Part shown: positions 1 to 7,967 of the stretch, piece by piece
Layout of the letters: every line of letters starts with the position of its first letter
Position numbering within the stretch: position 1 is the stretch's first letter
Assembly: GCF_947499845.1 (NCBI RefSeq)
Contig: NZ_CANMPM010000002.1
Location: forward strand, 186,001-250,000
Source of the DNA: an uncultured Pseudokineococcus sp.
GTDB taxonomy: Bacteria > Actinomycetota > Actinomycetes > Actinomycetales > Quadrisphaeraceae
Direction: 5' to 3'
Length of the DNA stretch: 64,000 nt
Translations under genes and position numbers: made by a program
The notes under the pieces: generated by a model
What the model was told of the DNA's origin: nothing
What the model saw: only the letters and a program-made list of their open reading frames with translations
Databases searched by the model: none

Positions 1-67
1 GGTCGACCGGGCCGCGCGGCCGACGACGGGCCGCGGGTCCGGCAGCGCCCTCGGCGCCGCCGCTCAC
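1..67 (-). CDS. cydD: Probable CydD N-terminus (partial, runs off the window)
   Basis: A GTG at 67 overlaps the TGA stop of cydB (GTGA) and opens a frame that stays open to the window edge, giving 22 residues ending RRRPRGPVD. cydAB is commonly followed by cydDC, which encodes the ABC exporter of glutathione/cysteine needed to assemble cytochrome bd, and actinobacterial CydD proteins often begin with a short basic stretch of this kind. The identification rests on the translational coupling and the operon position, not on any domain, because only the leader is present. Confidence 0.5.
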   Translation of the reverse strand, partial: MSGGAEGAAGPAARRRPRGPVD

Positions 68-1089
68 GTCGCCACCCGCTCGCTGGCCACGCGCTGGCGG
101 AGCACCCAGTACGAGAAGGCCTGGTAGGCCACGACTCCCGGCAGGACGAGCACCCCGGCCCAGCTGATGAGCCGGAGAGCCGAGTCCGTGGCCGACGCCG
201 AGGCGAGGGTCAGCGACCACGCCGGGTCGAGCGTGCTGGCGAGGACGACGCCGTCGGCGATCTGCGCCGTCAGCGCCGCGATGACGCCGGCGGCGACGAC
301 GACGGCCGTGCCCGCGAAGGCGGCGGCCTCGCGGCGCCGGGCCACGAGCAGCGCGACCACGGCGAGCACCGCGGCGGCGCCGGTCTCGAGGACGGCAGGC
401 CCGCTGCCGACGAGAGCCGTCACCAGGGCGACGACGGTCAGCGCACCCGCGCCGACGCCCGCGACGACGACCGCCGTGCGCCGCGCCCGCACCCGGAGCG
501 GCCCCGTCGTCCGCAGGCCGATGAAGGTGGCGCCGAGCAGCAGCGCCGCGCTGACGGCGACCACGGCACCGGCCAGCGCCTCCCACGAGGCGAGCGGCGC
601 GAGGGTCCGCGCGAAGCCCGCCCCGAGGCCCCCCGCGGACGTCACCTCGCCGTCGGCCCCGAGCGCGAGGCCGCGGGCGAGGACGGTGAGGAGCGCGCCG
701 AAGAGGGCGACGACGCCGAGCGACGTCGCGGCGAGCCACGCGTCGCACCGCCGGCGCCACGCGGCGCCGGCGTGCTTGCCGCGGAACTCCAGCGCGACGC
801 CGCGGCCCGCCAGCAGGAGCAGGACGAGCACGAAGGGCAGGAAGAGTCCGGACATGAGCGCCGCGTACCAGTCGGGGAAGGCGGCGAAGGTGACGCCGAC
901 GGCCGCGACGAGCCACACCTCGTTGCCGTCCCAGAACGGGCCGATGGTGCGGACGGCCGCCGAGCGCTCGTGGTCGTCCCGGCCCAGCAGGGGGGCGAGC
1001 GCGCCGACGCCGAAGTCGAAGCCCTCGAGGACGAAGAAGAGCACCCAGCACAGCACGACGAGGGCGAACCAGACGGTGACGAGGTCCAC
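64..1089 (-). CDS. cydB: Cytochrome bd ubiquinol/menaquinol oxidase subunit II
   Basis: 341 residues, the usual CydB length, with about eight to nine hydrophobic segments. The N-terminus VWFALVVLCWVLFFVLEGFD and the motif PFWDGNEVWLVAAVG are hallmarks of CydB. It is the heme-free partner of CydA in the high-affinity quinol oxidase of the cytoplasmic membrane, used when oxygen is low or the cytochrome bcc-aa3 branch is impaired. The start is GTG at 1089, with a GGAG about 8 nt upstream; cydA ends 51 bp before it, so the two are co-transcribed. Its stop overlaps the GTG of the probable cydD. Confidence 0.96.
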   Translation of the reverse strand: MDLVTVWFALVVLCWVLFFVLEGFDFGVGALAPLLGRDDHERSAAVRTIGPFWDGNEVWLVAAVGVTFAAFPDWYAALMSGLFLPFVLVLLLLAGRGVALEFRGKHAGAAWRRRCDAWLAATSLGVVALFGALLTVLARGLALGADGEVTSAGGLGAGFARTLAPLASWEALAGAVVAVSAALLLGATFIGLRTTGPLRVRARRTAVVVAGVGAGALTVVALVTALVGSGPAVLETGAAAVLAVVALLVARRREAAAFAGTAVVVAAGVIAALTAQIADGVVLASTLDPAWSLTLASASATDSALRLISWAGVLVLPGVVAYQAFSYWVLRQRVASERVAT

Positions 1090-1140
1090 GGCGGTCTCCG
1101 AGCTCGAGGCGGGTCAGCGGTGAGGGGTCAGCAGGGGGGG

Positions 1141-2691
1141 TCAGTAGCTGGGCGCGAGGTCGCCCTGGCGGCGGCCGCCCGGCGCGCCCTCGCCGTCGGC
1201 GGCCGGCTCGTCGCCGCCGTGGCCGTCGCCGCCGTGGCCGTCGGCGTCGTCCCGCTCGCCGCCGGAGAGGGCGCCGGTGTCGAGGTCCTGCCGCGTGATG
1301 TGGAGCACGAGACGGGTCCACACGACGGCGATGACGCCGTAGACGACCGTGAAGGCAGCGAGCGCGGCGAGCGCCTCGCCGGCGGTGAGGCCCGGCGAGA
1401 TCCCGTCCTCGGTGCGGGTGAGCCCGAAGGCGAGCCACGGCTGGCGGGCCGTCTCGGTGAAGACCCAGCCGAAGGTGCCGGCGGCGGCGGGCAGCAGGGG
1501 CAGCACCGGCAGGAGGCGCAGCGCGCGGCGCACCCATCGGTTCCCGACGGGGAGCTGGCGCCCGCGCCGGGTCGCCCAGAGGTAGGCGGCGGCGATCGCC
1601 GCGGCGGCCATCCCGATGCCGATCATGGCGCGGAAGGACCAGTAGGCCATCCACACGACGGGCGCGTAGTCGCCCGGGCCGAACTGCGCGGCGTACTGGG
1701 CCTGGAGGTCGTCGATGCCCTGGACGATCGCCGTCGGGTCGCCCACGGCGAGGACCGACAGCAGGTACGGGACGTCGAGGCTGAAGAACGGCTCGCCGCC
1801 CCCCGGCCGACCGATGGCGAAGATCGAGAAGGGGGCGCCGGCCGTCGTCGTGTAGAGGGCCTCGGCGGCCGCCATCTTCATGGGCTGCACCTGCGTCATG
1901 ACCTTGCCGAGGACGTCGCCCGTCAGCGCCGTGAGGGCGCCGCCGGAGAGCGTGAGCCAGGCGCCGACCCGGGCGAGGGTGCCGAAGGCGAGCCGCTGCT
2001 CGTGGTCGTCGCCGTCCTCGGGCTCGCCCGGCTCGCCGAGGCCGGAGGCCGTCGGCACGTGCACCCAGCGGCGCCAGGCGCCGACGGCGAGGAGCAGGGC
2101 GCCGCCGAGCATGGCCGCGCCGGCGATCGTGTGCGGGAACGCCGCGAGGTTCACGGGGTTGGTCATGAGGCCGAGGAAGGAGTCGAGGCGGGCCCGGCCG
2201 CGCTCGGCGTCCCAGGTGTAGGCCACCGGGTTCTGCATGAAGGCGTTGGCCGCGAGGATGACGAACGCCGAGATGAGGGTCCCGACGGCGACGACCCAGA
2301 TCGTCGCGAGGTGCAGGCGCCGCGGCAGGCGGTCCCAGCCGAAGTACCAGAGCCCGAGGAAGGTCGCCTCGAGGAAGAAGGCGAGCATCCCCTCGATGGC
2401 CAGCGTGGGCCCGAAGACGTCGCCGTAGGCGCGGGCGAAGTCGCTCCAGCCCAGGCCGAACTGGAACTCCTGCACGAGCCCCGTGACGACGCCGACCGCG
2501 AAGGTGACGAGGAGCAGCTTGCCGACGAGCAGCGTGAGGCGGCGGTACCGCTCGCGCCCCGTCCGGTGCCAGGCCGTGTGCAGCCCGGCCGTCACCGCGG
2601 CGAGCGTGATCGACAGCGGCACGAACAGGTAGTGGTAGATCGTCACGACCGCGAACTGCAGCCGCGTGATGTCGAGCACGTCGAGCGCCAT
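1141..2691 (-). CDS. cydA: Cytochrome bd quinol oxidase subunit I
   Basis: 516 residues. The N-terminus LDITRLQFAVVTIYHYLFVP carries His20, the counterpart of the heme b595 ligand; FPHTIAGA contains the equivalent of the heme b558 histidine, and WSFRAMIGIGM the methionine ligand region. The Q-loop is short (CydA-S class). The C-terminal tail from about residue 470 is Gly/His/Asp rich (DADGHGGDGHGGDE) and probably cytoplasmic; such a tail is not needed by the core enzyme. The ATG at 2691 is chosen because MALDVLDITR aligns with the family start; upstream in-frame codons run into the divergent promoter region shared with blaI. Confidence 0.97.
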   Translation of the reverse strand: MALDVLDITRLQFAVVTIYHYLFVPLSITLAAVTAGLHTAWHRTGRERYRRLTLLVGKLLLVTFAVGVVTGLVQEFQFGLGWSDFARAYGDVFGPTLAIEGMLAFFLEATFLGLWYFGWDRLPRRLHLATIWVVAVGTLISAFVILAANAFMQNPVAYTWDAERGRARLDSFLGLMTNPVNLAAFPHTIAGAAMLGGALLLAVGAWRRWVHVPTASGLGEPGEPEDGDDHEQRLAFGTLARVGAWLTLSGGALTALTGDVLGKVMTQVQPMKMAAAEALYTTTAGAPFSIFAIGRPGGGEPFFSLDVPYLLSVLAVGDPTAIVQGIDDLQAQYAAQFGPGDYAPVVWMAYWSFRAMIGIGMAAAAIAAAYLWATRRGRQLPVGNRWVRRALRLLPVLPLLPAAAGTFGWVFTETARQPWLAFGLTRTEDGISPGLTAGEALAALAAFTVVYGVIAVVWTRLVLHITRQDLDTGALSGGERDDADGHGGDGHGGDEPAADGEGAPGGRRQGDLAPSY

Positions 2692-2842
2692 GGCCGGTCC
2701 GTCCTGCCCGTCGGGGGAGTCCCGAGCGCCCTCTACGACGCTCGCCGTAGATACTACGCACCGTCGTACGTCGGCTTGCGTACGGGGTGCGGCGTACGAC
2801 GAGCGGTCGTCGTCAGCCTCATGGCGGCGGTACGCTCGCCCG
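2692..2842. promoter_or_regulatory. Divergent cydA/blaI promoter region with BlaI-like half-sites
   Basis: The 151-bp spacer holds an inverted repeat CTACG (2733-2737) / CGTAG (2746-2750), then a larger inverted repeat GTCGTACG (2763-2770) / CGTACGAC (2793-2800) with a further GCGTACGG between the arms. TAC/GTA dyads are the kind of site bound by BlaI/MecI winged-helix repressors. A TACGCT box at 2831-2836 lies 6 nt before the blaI ATG. Inference: BlaI may control itself and cydAB from this region. Confidence 0.5.
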
Positions 2843-3217
2843 ATGGCCGGGACGGGACTGGGAGACCTCGAGCGCGAGGTCATGGCGCAGCTGTGGGGCG
2901 CGCGCGAGCCGATGACGGTGCGCCAGGTGCACGAGAGCCTCAGCGCCGGACGCTCCCTCGCCTACACGACCGTGATGACGGTGCTCGACCGCCTGGCGAA
3001 GAAGGGCGTCGTCCGCCAGGAGCGAGCCGACCGCGCCTACCGCTACGCCCCCGTGCAGACCCGCGAGGAGATGACGGCGGCGCTCATGCTCGACGCTCTC
3101 GGGGCCGCGCCCGACGACGCCGCGCGCGACGCCGCGCTCGTGCACTTCGTCGGCCGGGTCGGGCCCGAGGGGGCCGCCGCGCTGCGCGCGGCCCTCGAGG
3201 CCTCCCGCCCCGCCTGA
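2843..3217 (+). CDS. BlaI/MecI-family transcriptional repressor
   Basis: 124 residues, typical BlaI length. The N-terminal winged helix reads GDLEREVMAQLWGAREPMTV, followed by the recognition region AYTTVMTVLDRLAKKGVV; the C-terminal dimer half holds the region normally cleaved by the cognate protease. The start ATG at 2843 is preceded by TACGCT at 2831-2836 and no Shine-Dalgarno, so the mRNA is probably leaderless. An M56 metalloprotease gene follows after 16 nt, the usual BlaI/BlaR-like pair. The pair is adjacent to cydAB and not to a beta-lactamase, so the target is probably respiratory or envelope stress genes. Confidence 0.93.
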   Translation: MAGTGLGDLEREVMAQLWGAREPMTVRQVHESLSAGRSLAYTTVMTVLDRLAKKGVVRQERADRAYRYAPVQTREEMTAALMLDALGAAPDDAARDAALVHFVGRVGPEGAAALRAALEASRPA

Positions 3218-3233
3218 GCCCGGCCGCGCGCGC

Positions 3234-4169
3234 GTGACGTCGATCGCGCTGGGCGCCCTCGGCCTCGCGCTGTCGCTGCTCGTCCCCGAGGCCCTGGCGC
3301 GCGCCCGGTGGACGGCGAGGGTGCCGCGCGCGTCCGTCCTGCTGTGGCAGGCCGTGACCCTCGCCTCGGTCCTGTCGGCGGTCGGCGTCGTGCTCGTCGG
3401 CCCCGAGGAGCTCGTCCGGGCGCTCGACACCGGGCCGGACGTCGAGGCCTGGGCGCTCGTGGGAGCCCTGCTCGTCGCCGCGCTCATCACCGCCCGCCTG
3501 CTCGTGTCGCTGGCCGGCGTCATGGTGCACTCGCGGCGGCGGCGGGCGCGGCACGCCCAGCTCGTCGACCTCCTCGACCGCGCCGAGCAGCACGCCGACC
3601 TCGAGACCCCGGGCGCCGCGCCGCTCCGCGTCCTCGACGGGCCCCTGCCGCTCGCCTACTGCCTGCCGGGCCGCTCGCCGCGCGTCGTCGTCAGCGGGGC
3701 CGCGCTCGACGCCCTGAGCAGCGACCAGGTCCGCGCCGTCATCGCGCACGAGCAGGCGCACCTGCGCGCCCGGCACGACCTCGTCCTCGAGTCCTTCACG
3801 GCCGTCCACCGCGCCGTCCCCGCGCCGCTGCGCAGCCGCACCGCCCTCGACGCCGTCCACCTGCTGCTCGAGATGGCGGCGGACGACGTCGCGCGCGCCC
3901 GCTCCGGGGCGGGGCCGCTGCGCGAGGCGCTCGTGACGATGACGTCCACCGGCGACCTCGCGACCACCGCGACCGACGGCCCGCCCGCCGGGGAGGCCGC
4001 CGACCGCGACCGGCGGCTCGAGCGCCTGCGCGGGGCCGCGCCGACGTCGTCGCGCCTGCGCGCCGGCGTCCTGTCCCTCGCGGTCGCCGTGCTCGTGCTG
4101 CCGACGGTCTTCCTCGTCTGGCCCTGGCTCGTCGACGCCCTCGCCGCGGCGCCGCTCCTCGGCCGCTGA
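3234..4169 (+). CDS. M56-family (BlaR1/MecR1-like) membrane metalloprotease
   Basis: 311 residues with a zinc-protease motif HEQAH (in VIAHEQAHLRARHD) and a downstream acidic region (LLLEMAADD) that can supply the third ligand. Hydrophobic segments lie near residues 1-20, 30-55 and 65-90, with another close to the C-terminus (SLAVAVLVLPTVFLVWPWLV). There is no penicillin-binding sensor domain after the last segment, so unlike BlaR1 it cannot sense beta-lactams directly. Its likely role is to cleave the preceding BlaI-type repressor. GTG start at 3234. Confidence 0.9.
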   Translation: MTSIALGALGLALSLLVPEALARARWTARVPRASVLLWQAVTLASVLSAVGVVLVGPEELVRALDTGPDVEAWALVGALLVAALITARLLVSLAGVMVHSRRRRARHAQLVDLLDRAEQHADLETPGAAPLRVLDGPLPLAYCLPGRSPRVVVSGAALDALSSDQVRAVIAHEQAHLRARHDLVLESFTAVHRAVPAPLRSRTALDAVHLLLEMAADDVARARSGAGPLREALVTMTSTGDLATTATDGPPAGEAADRDRRLERLRGAAPTSSRLRAGVLSLAVAVLVLPTVFLVWPWLVDALAAAPLLGR

Positions 4170-4223
4170 GCGCCCGGGGCCGCTCCCCCGGCGTCCTGCC
4201 GACGAAGCGCCCCGCAGCGCACC

Positions 4224-4334
4224 CCCTCACGGCGATGTCTCGACGACGTGCCCCCTCAGCACCCCTCCTCACGGCGTCGCGTCGACGACGTGCCGCCCTG
4301 AGCGTCCTCGGACGGCGATCTGTCGACGGAGTGC
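4224..4334. repeat. Three degenerate intergenic repeats (family C)
   Basis: In the gap between the M56 gene and the convergent hydrolase gene, a unit related to GGCGATGTCTCGACGACG occurs at about 4231-4260, 4272-4302 and 4312-4334. The first two share CTCACGGCG at the left and GACGACGTGCC in the middle; the third is diverged. No open reading frame uses this stretch. Function unknown; it sits at the 3' ends of two convergent genes, as the other repeat families here sit at gene ends. Confidence 0.55.
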
Positions 4335-4347
4335 GGCGGCGGTGCGG

Positions 4348-5310
4348 TCAGTCGGAGGTGATGTCCCCGGCGGCCCGGCCCACGCGGGTCGTGCCCGGCC
4401 GGGCGGCGCCGATCCAGCCGACGGGCGCCTCCCCCGCTGCGGACGGCGCGTCGTCGGAGCCCGCCTCGGCCACGACGTCCGCGCTCGCCGGTGCGCCCGA
4501 CGCGTCGTCGGCGGCGACCTCCGACGGCTCGGCACCTGCTCCGGTACCGCCGTCGCGCAGGTGGACGTCGAAGAAGGCGAGGATGCGGCGCCGCGCGTCG
4601 GCGGAGGCCTCGTGGTCGTGCGAGAGGCCCATGACCCGGCGCATGAGCGGCACGAGCGGCGAGGTGTCCGCCGTCCGCGTGATGAAGCCGTGCTGCGCGT
4701 CGGCGTACTCGTGCACGTCGTGCGGGACGCCGGCGCGGTCGAGCGCCGCGGCGACCCGGGCGGCGCCCCCTGCGAGCATCTTGTCCTTCCCGCCGAAGCT
4801 GGCGACGACCGGGCACGCCCCCTCGACGGCGCGGTCGAGGGCGGCGTCGTCGTCCGGGAGGATCCCGTAGTTGACCGACGCCGCCGACCACCCCGGGCGC
4901 CCGGCGAGCAGGAGCGCGAACCCGCCGCCCATGCAGAACCCGATGACGCCCACGGTGCCGGTGCAGTCCTCGCGCGCGGCGAGCGCGGCCCGCGCCGCCT
5001 CGATCCGCGCGAAGGCGGGCCCCTCGCCGCGGCTCACCTGCTGCAGCGTGCGCGCGACGCACGGCACCCGCCCCCAGCCCTGCGTGCGCCCGTCCTTCGC
5101 GTAGAGGTCGGGGAGCATCGCGACGTACCCGGCGGCGGCGAGCCAGTCGGCCTGGTCGCGCATGTCGTCGGACATGCCGAACGCGTCGTGGACGACGACG
5201 ACGCCCGGCCACGGCCCCGGGTCGCGCCGCGTCGCCGGCGGCGTCGAGACGTACGCCGGCATGCCCGTGGCGCTGTCGCCGTCGGGGCCGGGGACCGTGG
5301 TCGTCGTCAT
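4348..5310 (-). CDS. Dienelactone hydrolase-family alpha/beta hydrolase
   Basis: 320 residues. The nucleophile elbow GFCMGGG has Cys in the position typical of dienelactone hydrolases, VVVVHDAFGMSDDMRDQADW is the oxyanion/Glu-loop region, and DAQHGF carries the catalytic His. The first ~245 residues cover the domain; the last ~65 are Ala/Ser/Asp-rich and look disordered, an unusual extension. The substrate cannot be told: the family ranges from muconolactone-type dienelactones to generic esters. The start ATG at 5310 gives MTTTTVPGPDG; the upstream frame runs into the hairpin repeats. No pathway genes are adjacent. Confidence 0.88.
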   Translation of the reverse strand: MTTTTVPGPDGDSATGMPAYVSTPPATRRDPGPWPGVVVVHDAFGMSDDMRDQADWLAAAGYVAMLPDLYAKDGRTQGWGRVPCVARTLQQVSRGEGPAFARIEAARAALAAREDCTGTVGVIGFCMGGGFALLLAGRPGWSAASVNYGILPDDDAALDRAVEGACPVVASFGGKDKMLAGGAARVAAALDRAGVPHDVHEYADAQHGFITRTADTSPLVPLMRRVMGLSHDHEASADARRRILAFFDVHLRDGGTGAGAEPSEVAADDASGAPASADVVAEAGSDDAPSAAGEAPVGWIGAARPGTTRVGRAAGDITSD

Positions 5311-5393
5311 GCGGGCACCCTCGTCCGCTCGTCCCCGCCGCGCACCCCAGGGCCGGCGCCGGCGCGTCGCCCCCACGCCCCCCGGCCCGGGAG

Positions 5394-5580
5394 GGCGACG
5401 TGTGGCCATATCGCCCTACACCCACCACCAGGAGGGCGACGTGTGGCCATATCGCCCCGCACCCGTCCCCCGTGAGGGCGATGTGTGGCCATATCGCTCT
5501 ACGGGCCGGGCGCGAGGGCGACATGGCCACACGTCGCCCCTCCGGAGCGCCTCACCAGGGCGACATGGCCACACGTCGCC
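5394..5580. repeat. Cluster of five hairpin repeats, family A
   Basis: Five 22-bp units at 5394-5415, 5435-5456, 5477-5498 (one orientation) and 5517-5538, 5559-5580 (opposite orientation). Each unit has a left arm GGCGAYGTG, a TGGC loop and a right arm CATRTCGCC, allowing a 9-bp stem with one G-T pair; in most copies position 6 and its partner co-vary (T with A, or C with G), with C-A mismatches in some. The spacers are 18-20 bp and not conserved. The cluster lies downstream of the MFS gene and upstream of the hydrolase gene. A second cluster of the same family lies at 46164-46348. Confidence 0.9.
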
Positions 5581-5607
5581 CTCGGGGGGTGCGCCGGAGC
5601 CGGCGGT

Positions 5608-6930
5608 TCAGGCGGCGCTGCGGGACGCGCGGCCGCCGGCGGCGTCGAGGGACTCGCGGGCCGCGGCGCCCTCGTCGGGGTGCAGCACCTGCAGGTGCGG
5701 CTGCTCGCGCAGCGAGTACCGGATGCGCAGGTGGTCGCGGCGCTGCACCCAGAGCACGGCGCCGGCGACGGCGACCAGCGCCGAGATGCCGCCGACGTAG
5801 ATCGTCCACCGCGCGCCGAAGACGTCGCCGACGAGCCCGATGAGCGGCGACCCGATGGGCGTGCCGCCCATGAAGATCATCATGTAGAGCGCCATCACCC
5901 GGCCGCGCATGGCCGGGTCCGTCGTCGACTGCACGTAGGTGTTGGCGGCCGTCATCATCGTCAGGCTCGACAGGCCGACGGGGATGAGCGAGAGGGCGAA
6001 GGAGGTGTACGTCGGCATGCTCGCGGCCACGAGCGAGGCGACGCCGAAGGCGCCCGCCGCCCCGAAGACGAGCCGCAGGCGCGGCACGTCCCGCCGCGCG
6101 GCGAGCAGGGCGCCCGACAGCGATCCGATGGCGAGGATGGACCCCAGGACGCCGTACTCCGTGGCGCCCTTGTCGAAGACCTGCGTCGCGACGAGCCCCG
6201 TCGTCAGCTGGTAGTTCATGCCGAGGGTTCCGACGGTGCCGATGACGACGAGGATGACGACGACGTCGGGCCGTCGGCGCACGTACCGCAGCCCCTCGCG
6301 CACCTGCCCCTTGCCCTTGCGGGCCGCCGGGAAGGAGTGCAGCTCCGAGGTCCGCAGGCACCCGACGGCGACGACCGTCGCCGCGAACGACACGGCGTTG
6401 ATGAGGAAGACCGGACCGGTGCCGAAGGCGGCGATGAGCAGGCCGGCGACGCCGGGGCCGATCAGCCGGGCGCCGTTGAAGGACGCGCTGTTGAGGCCGA
6501 TGGCGTTGCCGAGGTGGTCGGGCGGCACGAGCGCCGCGACGAAGGTCTGCCGCGCCGGGGCGTCGAAGGCGGTCGTCAGCCCGAGGAGGGTCGCGAGGGC
6601 GTACACGTGCCACAGCTCAGCCTGCTGCGTGACGACGAGCAGGCCCAGCACGAGGCCCCACAGGCCGGAGAGGCCCTGGGTCCACATGAGCAGCTTCCGC
6701 TTGTCGAAGCGGTCGGCGACGACGCCGGCGTAGGGGCCCAGCAGGAGCATGGGCAGGAATTGCAGCCCGGTGGTGATGCCCACGGCCACACCGGAGCCCG
6801 CCGTCAGCACCTGGAGGACCAGCCAGTCCTGGGCGACGCGCTGCATCCAGGTGCCGACGTTGCTGACGAGGGCGCCGGCGGCCCAGATGCGGTAGTTGCG
6901 GATGTGCAGGGAGCGGAAGGTCGCGCTCAC
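5608..6930 (-). CDS. MFS transporter, EntS-like (MFS_3) exporter
   Basis: 440 residues with twelve predicted membrane segments. SLHIRNYRIWAAGALVSNVG and TWMQRVAQDWLVLQ are characteristic of the MFS_3/EntS group; DRFDKRKLL is the loop 2-3 signature. Members export siderophores or drugs; the substrate is not evident. The start GTG at 6930 overlaps the stop of the upstream marR gene (GTGA), so the exporter is translationally coupled to its likely regulator. The last ~45 residues form a hydrophilic tail. Family A hairpins follow 28 bp downstream. Confidence 0.92.
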   Translation of the reverse strand: MSATFRSLHIRNYRIWAAGALVSNVGTWMQRVAQDWLVLQVLTAGSGVAVGITTGLQFLPMLLLGPYAGVVADRFDKRKLLMWTQGLSGLWGLVLGLLVVTQQAELWHVYALATLLGLTTAFDAPARQTFVAALVPPDHLGNAIGLNSASFNGARLIGPGVAGLLIAAFGTGPVFLINAVSFAATVVAVGCLRTSELHSFPAARKGKGQVREGLRYVRRRPDVVVILVVIGTVGTLGMNYQLTTGLVATQVFDKGATEYGVLGSILAIGSLSGALLAARRDVPRLRLVFGAAGAFGVASLVAASMPTYTSFALSLIPVGLSSLTMMTAANTYVQSTTDPAMRGRVMALYMMIFMGGTPIGSPLIGLVGDVFGARWTIYVGGISALVAVAGAVLWVQRRDHLRIRYSLREQPHLQVLHPDEGAAARESLDAAGGRASRSAA

Positions 6931-7445
6931 GGGGCCACCACCCGCCGCAGGATCTGCGCCGCCTCGGCGAGGACGGCGCGCTCGTGGGGGGTCAGCCCGG
7001 CGAGGCGCTTGGTCAGCCACTGGTCGCGACGTCGTCGGGTGGCCTGCAGGAGCTCCCTGCCCGCGGTCGTCGTCTCGACGAGCACCTGGCGGCGGTCGTC
7101 GGGGTGCGGGCGGCGGGCGACGAGGCCGGCCTCCACCAGGGCGGCGAGCGAGCGCGTCATCGACGGCGGCTGCACGTGCTCGGCCTCGGCGAGCGCGCTG
7201 GGCGTCATCGGCTCCAGGCGCTCCAAGAGCGCGAGGACGGAGTACTGGCTGTCGGGCAGGGCGTCGTCGGCGCGCTCGGCGCGGATGCGGCGCACCGAGC
7301 GCATGAGCGCGACGCGCAGGTCGGCCGCGAGGACGGAGGGGCCGGTGCCGGGGGCGCTTCGTCGCGCCGTCCCGCCGTCGCCCGCGGGGGCGCGCTCGGC
7401 GGGGCGGGTGCGGAGCTGCTGGGGCACGTCGTGAGCGTAGGTCAT
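6927..7445 (-). CDS. MarR-family transcriptional regulator
   Basis: 172 residues: a ~40-residue disordered N-terminus, then the winged helix with SQYSVLALLERLEPMTPSAL, recognition helix EHVQPPSMTRSLAALVEAGL, and wing motif RRPHPDDRRQVLVETT. It is the first gene of a two-gene operon with the MFS exporter and is divergent from a DUF2530 gene, an arrangement common in actinobacteria. The near-palindrome TTACCCGGGCTAA (7445-7457) overlaps the start codon and is a plausible autoregulatory operator. Ligand unknown. Confidence 0.93.
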   Translation of the reverse strand: MTYAHDVPQQLRTRPAERAPAGDGGTARRSAPGTGPSVLAADLRVALMRSVRRIRAERADDALPDSQYSVLALLERLEPMTPSALAEAEHVQPPSMTRSLAALVEAGLVARRPHPDDRRQVLVETTTAGRELLQATRRRRDQWLTKRLAGLTPHERAVLAEAAQILRRVVAP

Positions 7446-7523
7446 TACCCGGGCTAACGACATCCGGGACGACGGGCATTCCCGCCCGGCGGGCGGCTGC
7501 TCCACCGGCGCTACCGTCTCCCC
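7445..7523. promoter_or_regulatory. Divergent marR / DUF2530 promoter region
   Basis: TTACCCGGGCTAA at 7445-7457 is palindromic apart from two positions and abuts the marR start. A TACCGT box at 7512-7517 lies 6 nt before the GTG of the DUF2530 gene, fitting a leaderless transcript. Confidence 0.45.
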
Positions 7524-7919
7524 GTGAGGTTCGCGCGCCTGCCCATGGAGGAGCGGCCGACGCCGCCCGCGCCGCGGACCGACGACCGGGTCGCCGCGCT
7601 CGCCGGGTCGGCGGTCTGGGCGGTCTCCCTCGTCGTCGTGCTCGTCCAGCGCGACGCGCTGCTCGCCGACGACCGCGGCTGGTGGGTGTGGTGCTGCGTC
7701 GCCGGCCTCGCCCTCGGGCTCGTCGGCCTCCTGCACCTGCAGCGCCGCGAGATCAAGCACCGCACCGCGGTCCGCCGGGCCCGACGCGAGGCGCGGGCGG
7801 CCGCCCGCGAGGTGCCCGCCGGTCCCGCGCGCCCGTCCACGACCGCCGCGCCCGCCTCCTCTCCCGCGCCCGCGGTCTCCGACGGCGAGGCCGCCCCCGC
7901 CCCCGAGCCGAGCAGCTGA
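7524..7919 (+). CDS. DUF2530 small membrane protein
   Basis: 131 residues. Two membrane segments (about residues 27-42, AALAGSAVWAVSLVVVLV; and 53-70, WVWCCVAGLALGLVGLLHL) are followed by a basic stretch (RREIKHRTAVRRARREARAA) and an Ala/Pro-rich tail. The motif TDDRVAALAGSAVW and the placement opposite marR match DUF2530, whose function is unknown. The GTG at 7524 is chosen because of the TACCGT box 6 nt upstream; an internal ATG at 7545 also begins a conserved-looking start (MEERPTPP). Confidence 0.85.
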   Translation: MRFARLPMEERPTPPAPRTDDRVAALAGSAVWAVSLVVVLVQRDALLADDRGWWVWCCVAGLALGLVGLLHLQRREIKHRTAVRRARREARAAAREVPAGPARPSTTAAPASSPAPAVSDGEAAPAPEPSS

Positions 7920-7967
7920 CCCGGCGGCTCCCGCCCGGCCGGCCCCGCCGTCCCTAGGGTGGGCCGC

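Noticed and set aside
772-3237. 821-codon open frame on the plus strand over cydAB
   Set aside because: High-GC shadow of cydA/cydB with Glu/Arg/Gly-rich composition and no motifs.
4348-5310. Aromatic-degradation cluster around the dienelactone hydrolase
   Set aside because: No ring-cleavage or muconate genes nearby; the family is broad.
5394-5580. CRISPR-like array
   Set aside because: Units invert halfway, spacers are only 18-20 bp, and no cas genes are present; the units are hairpins.
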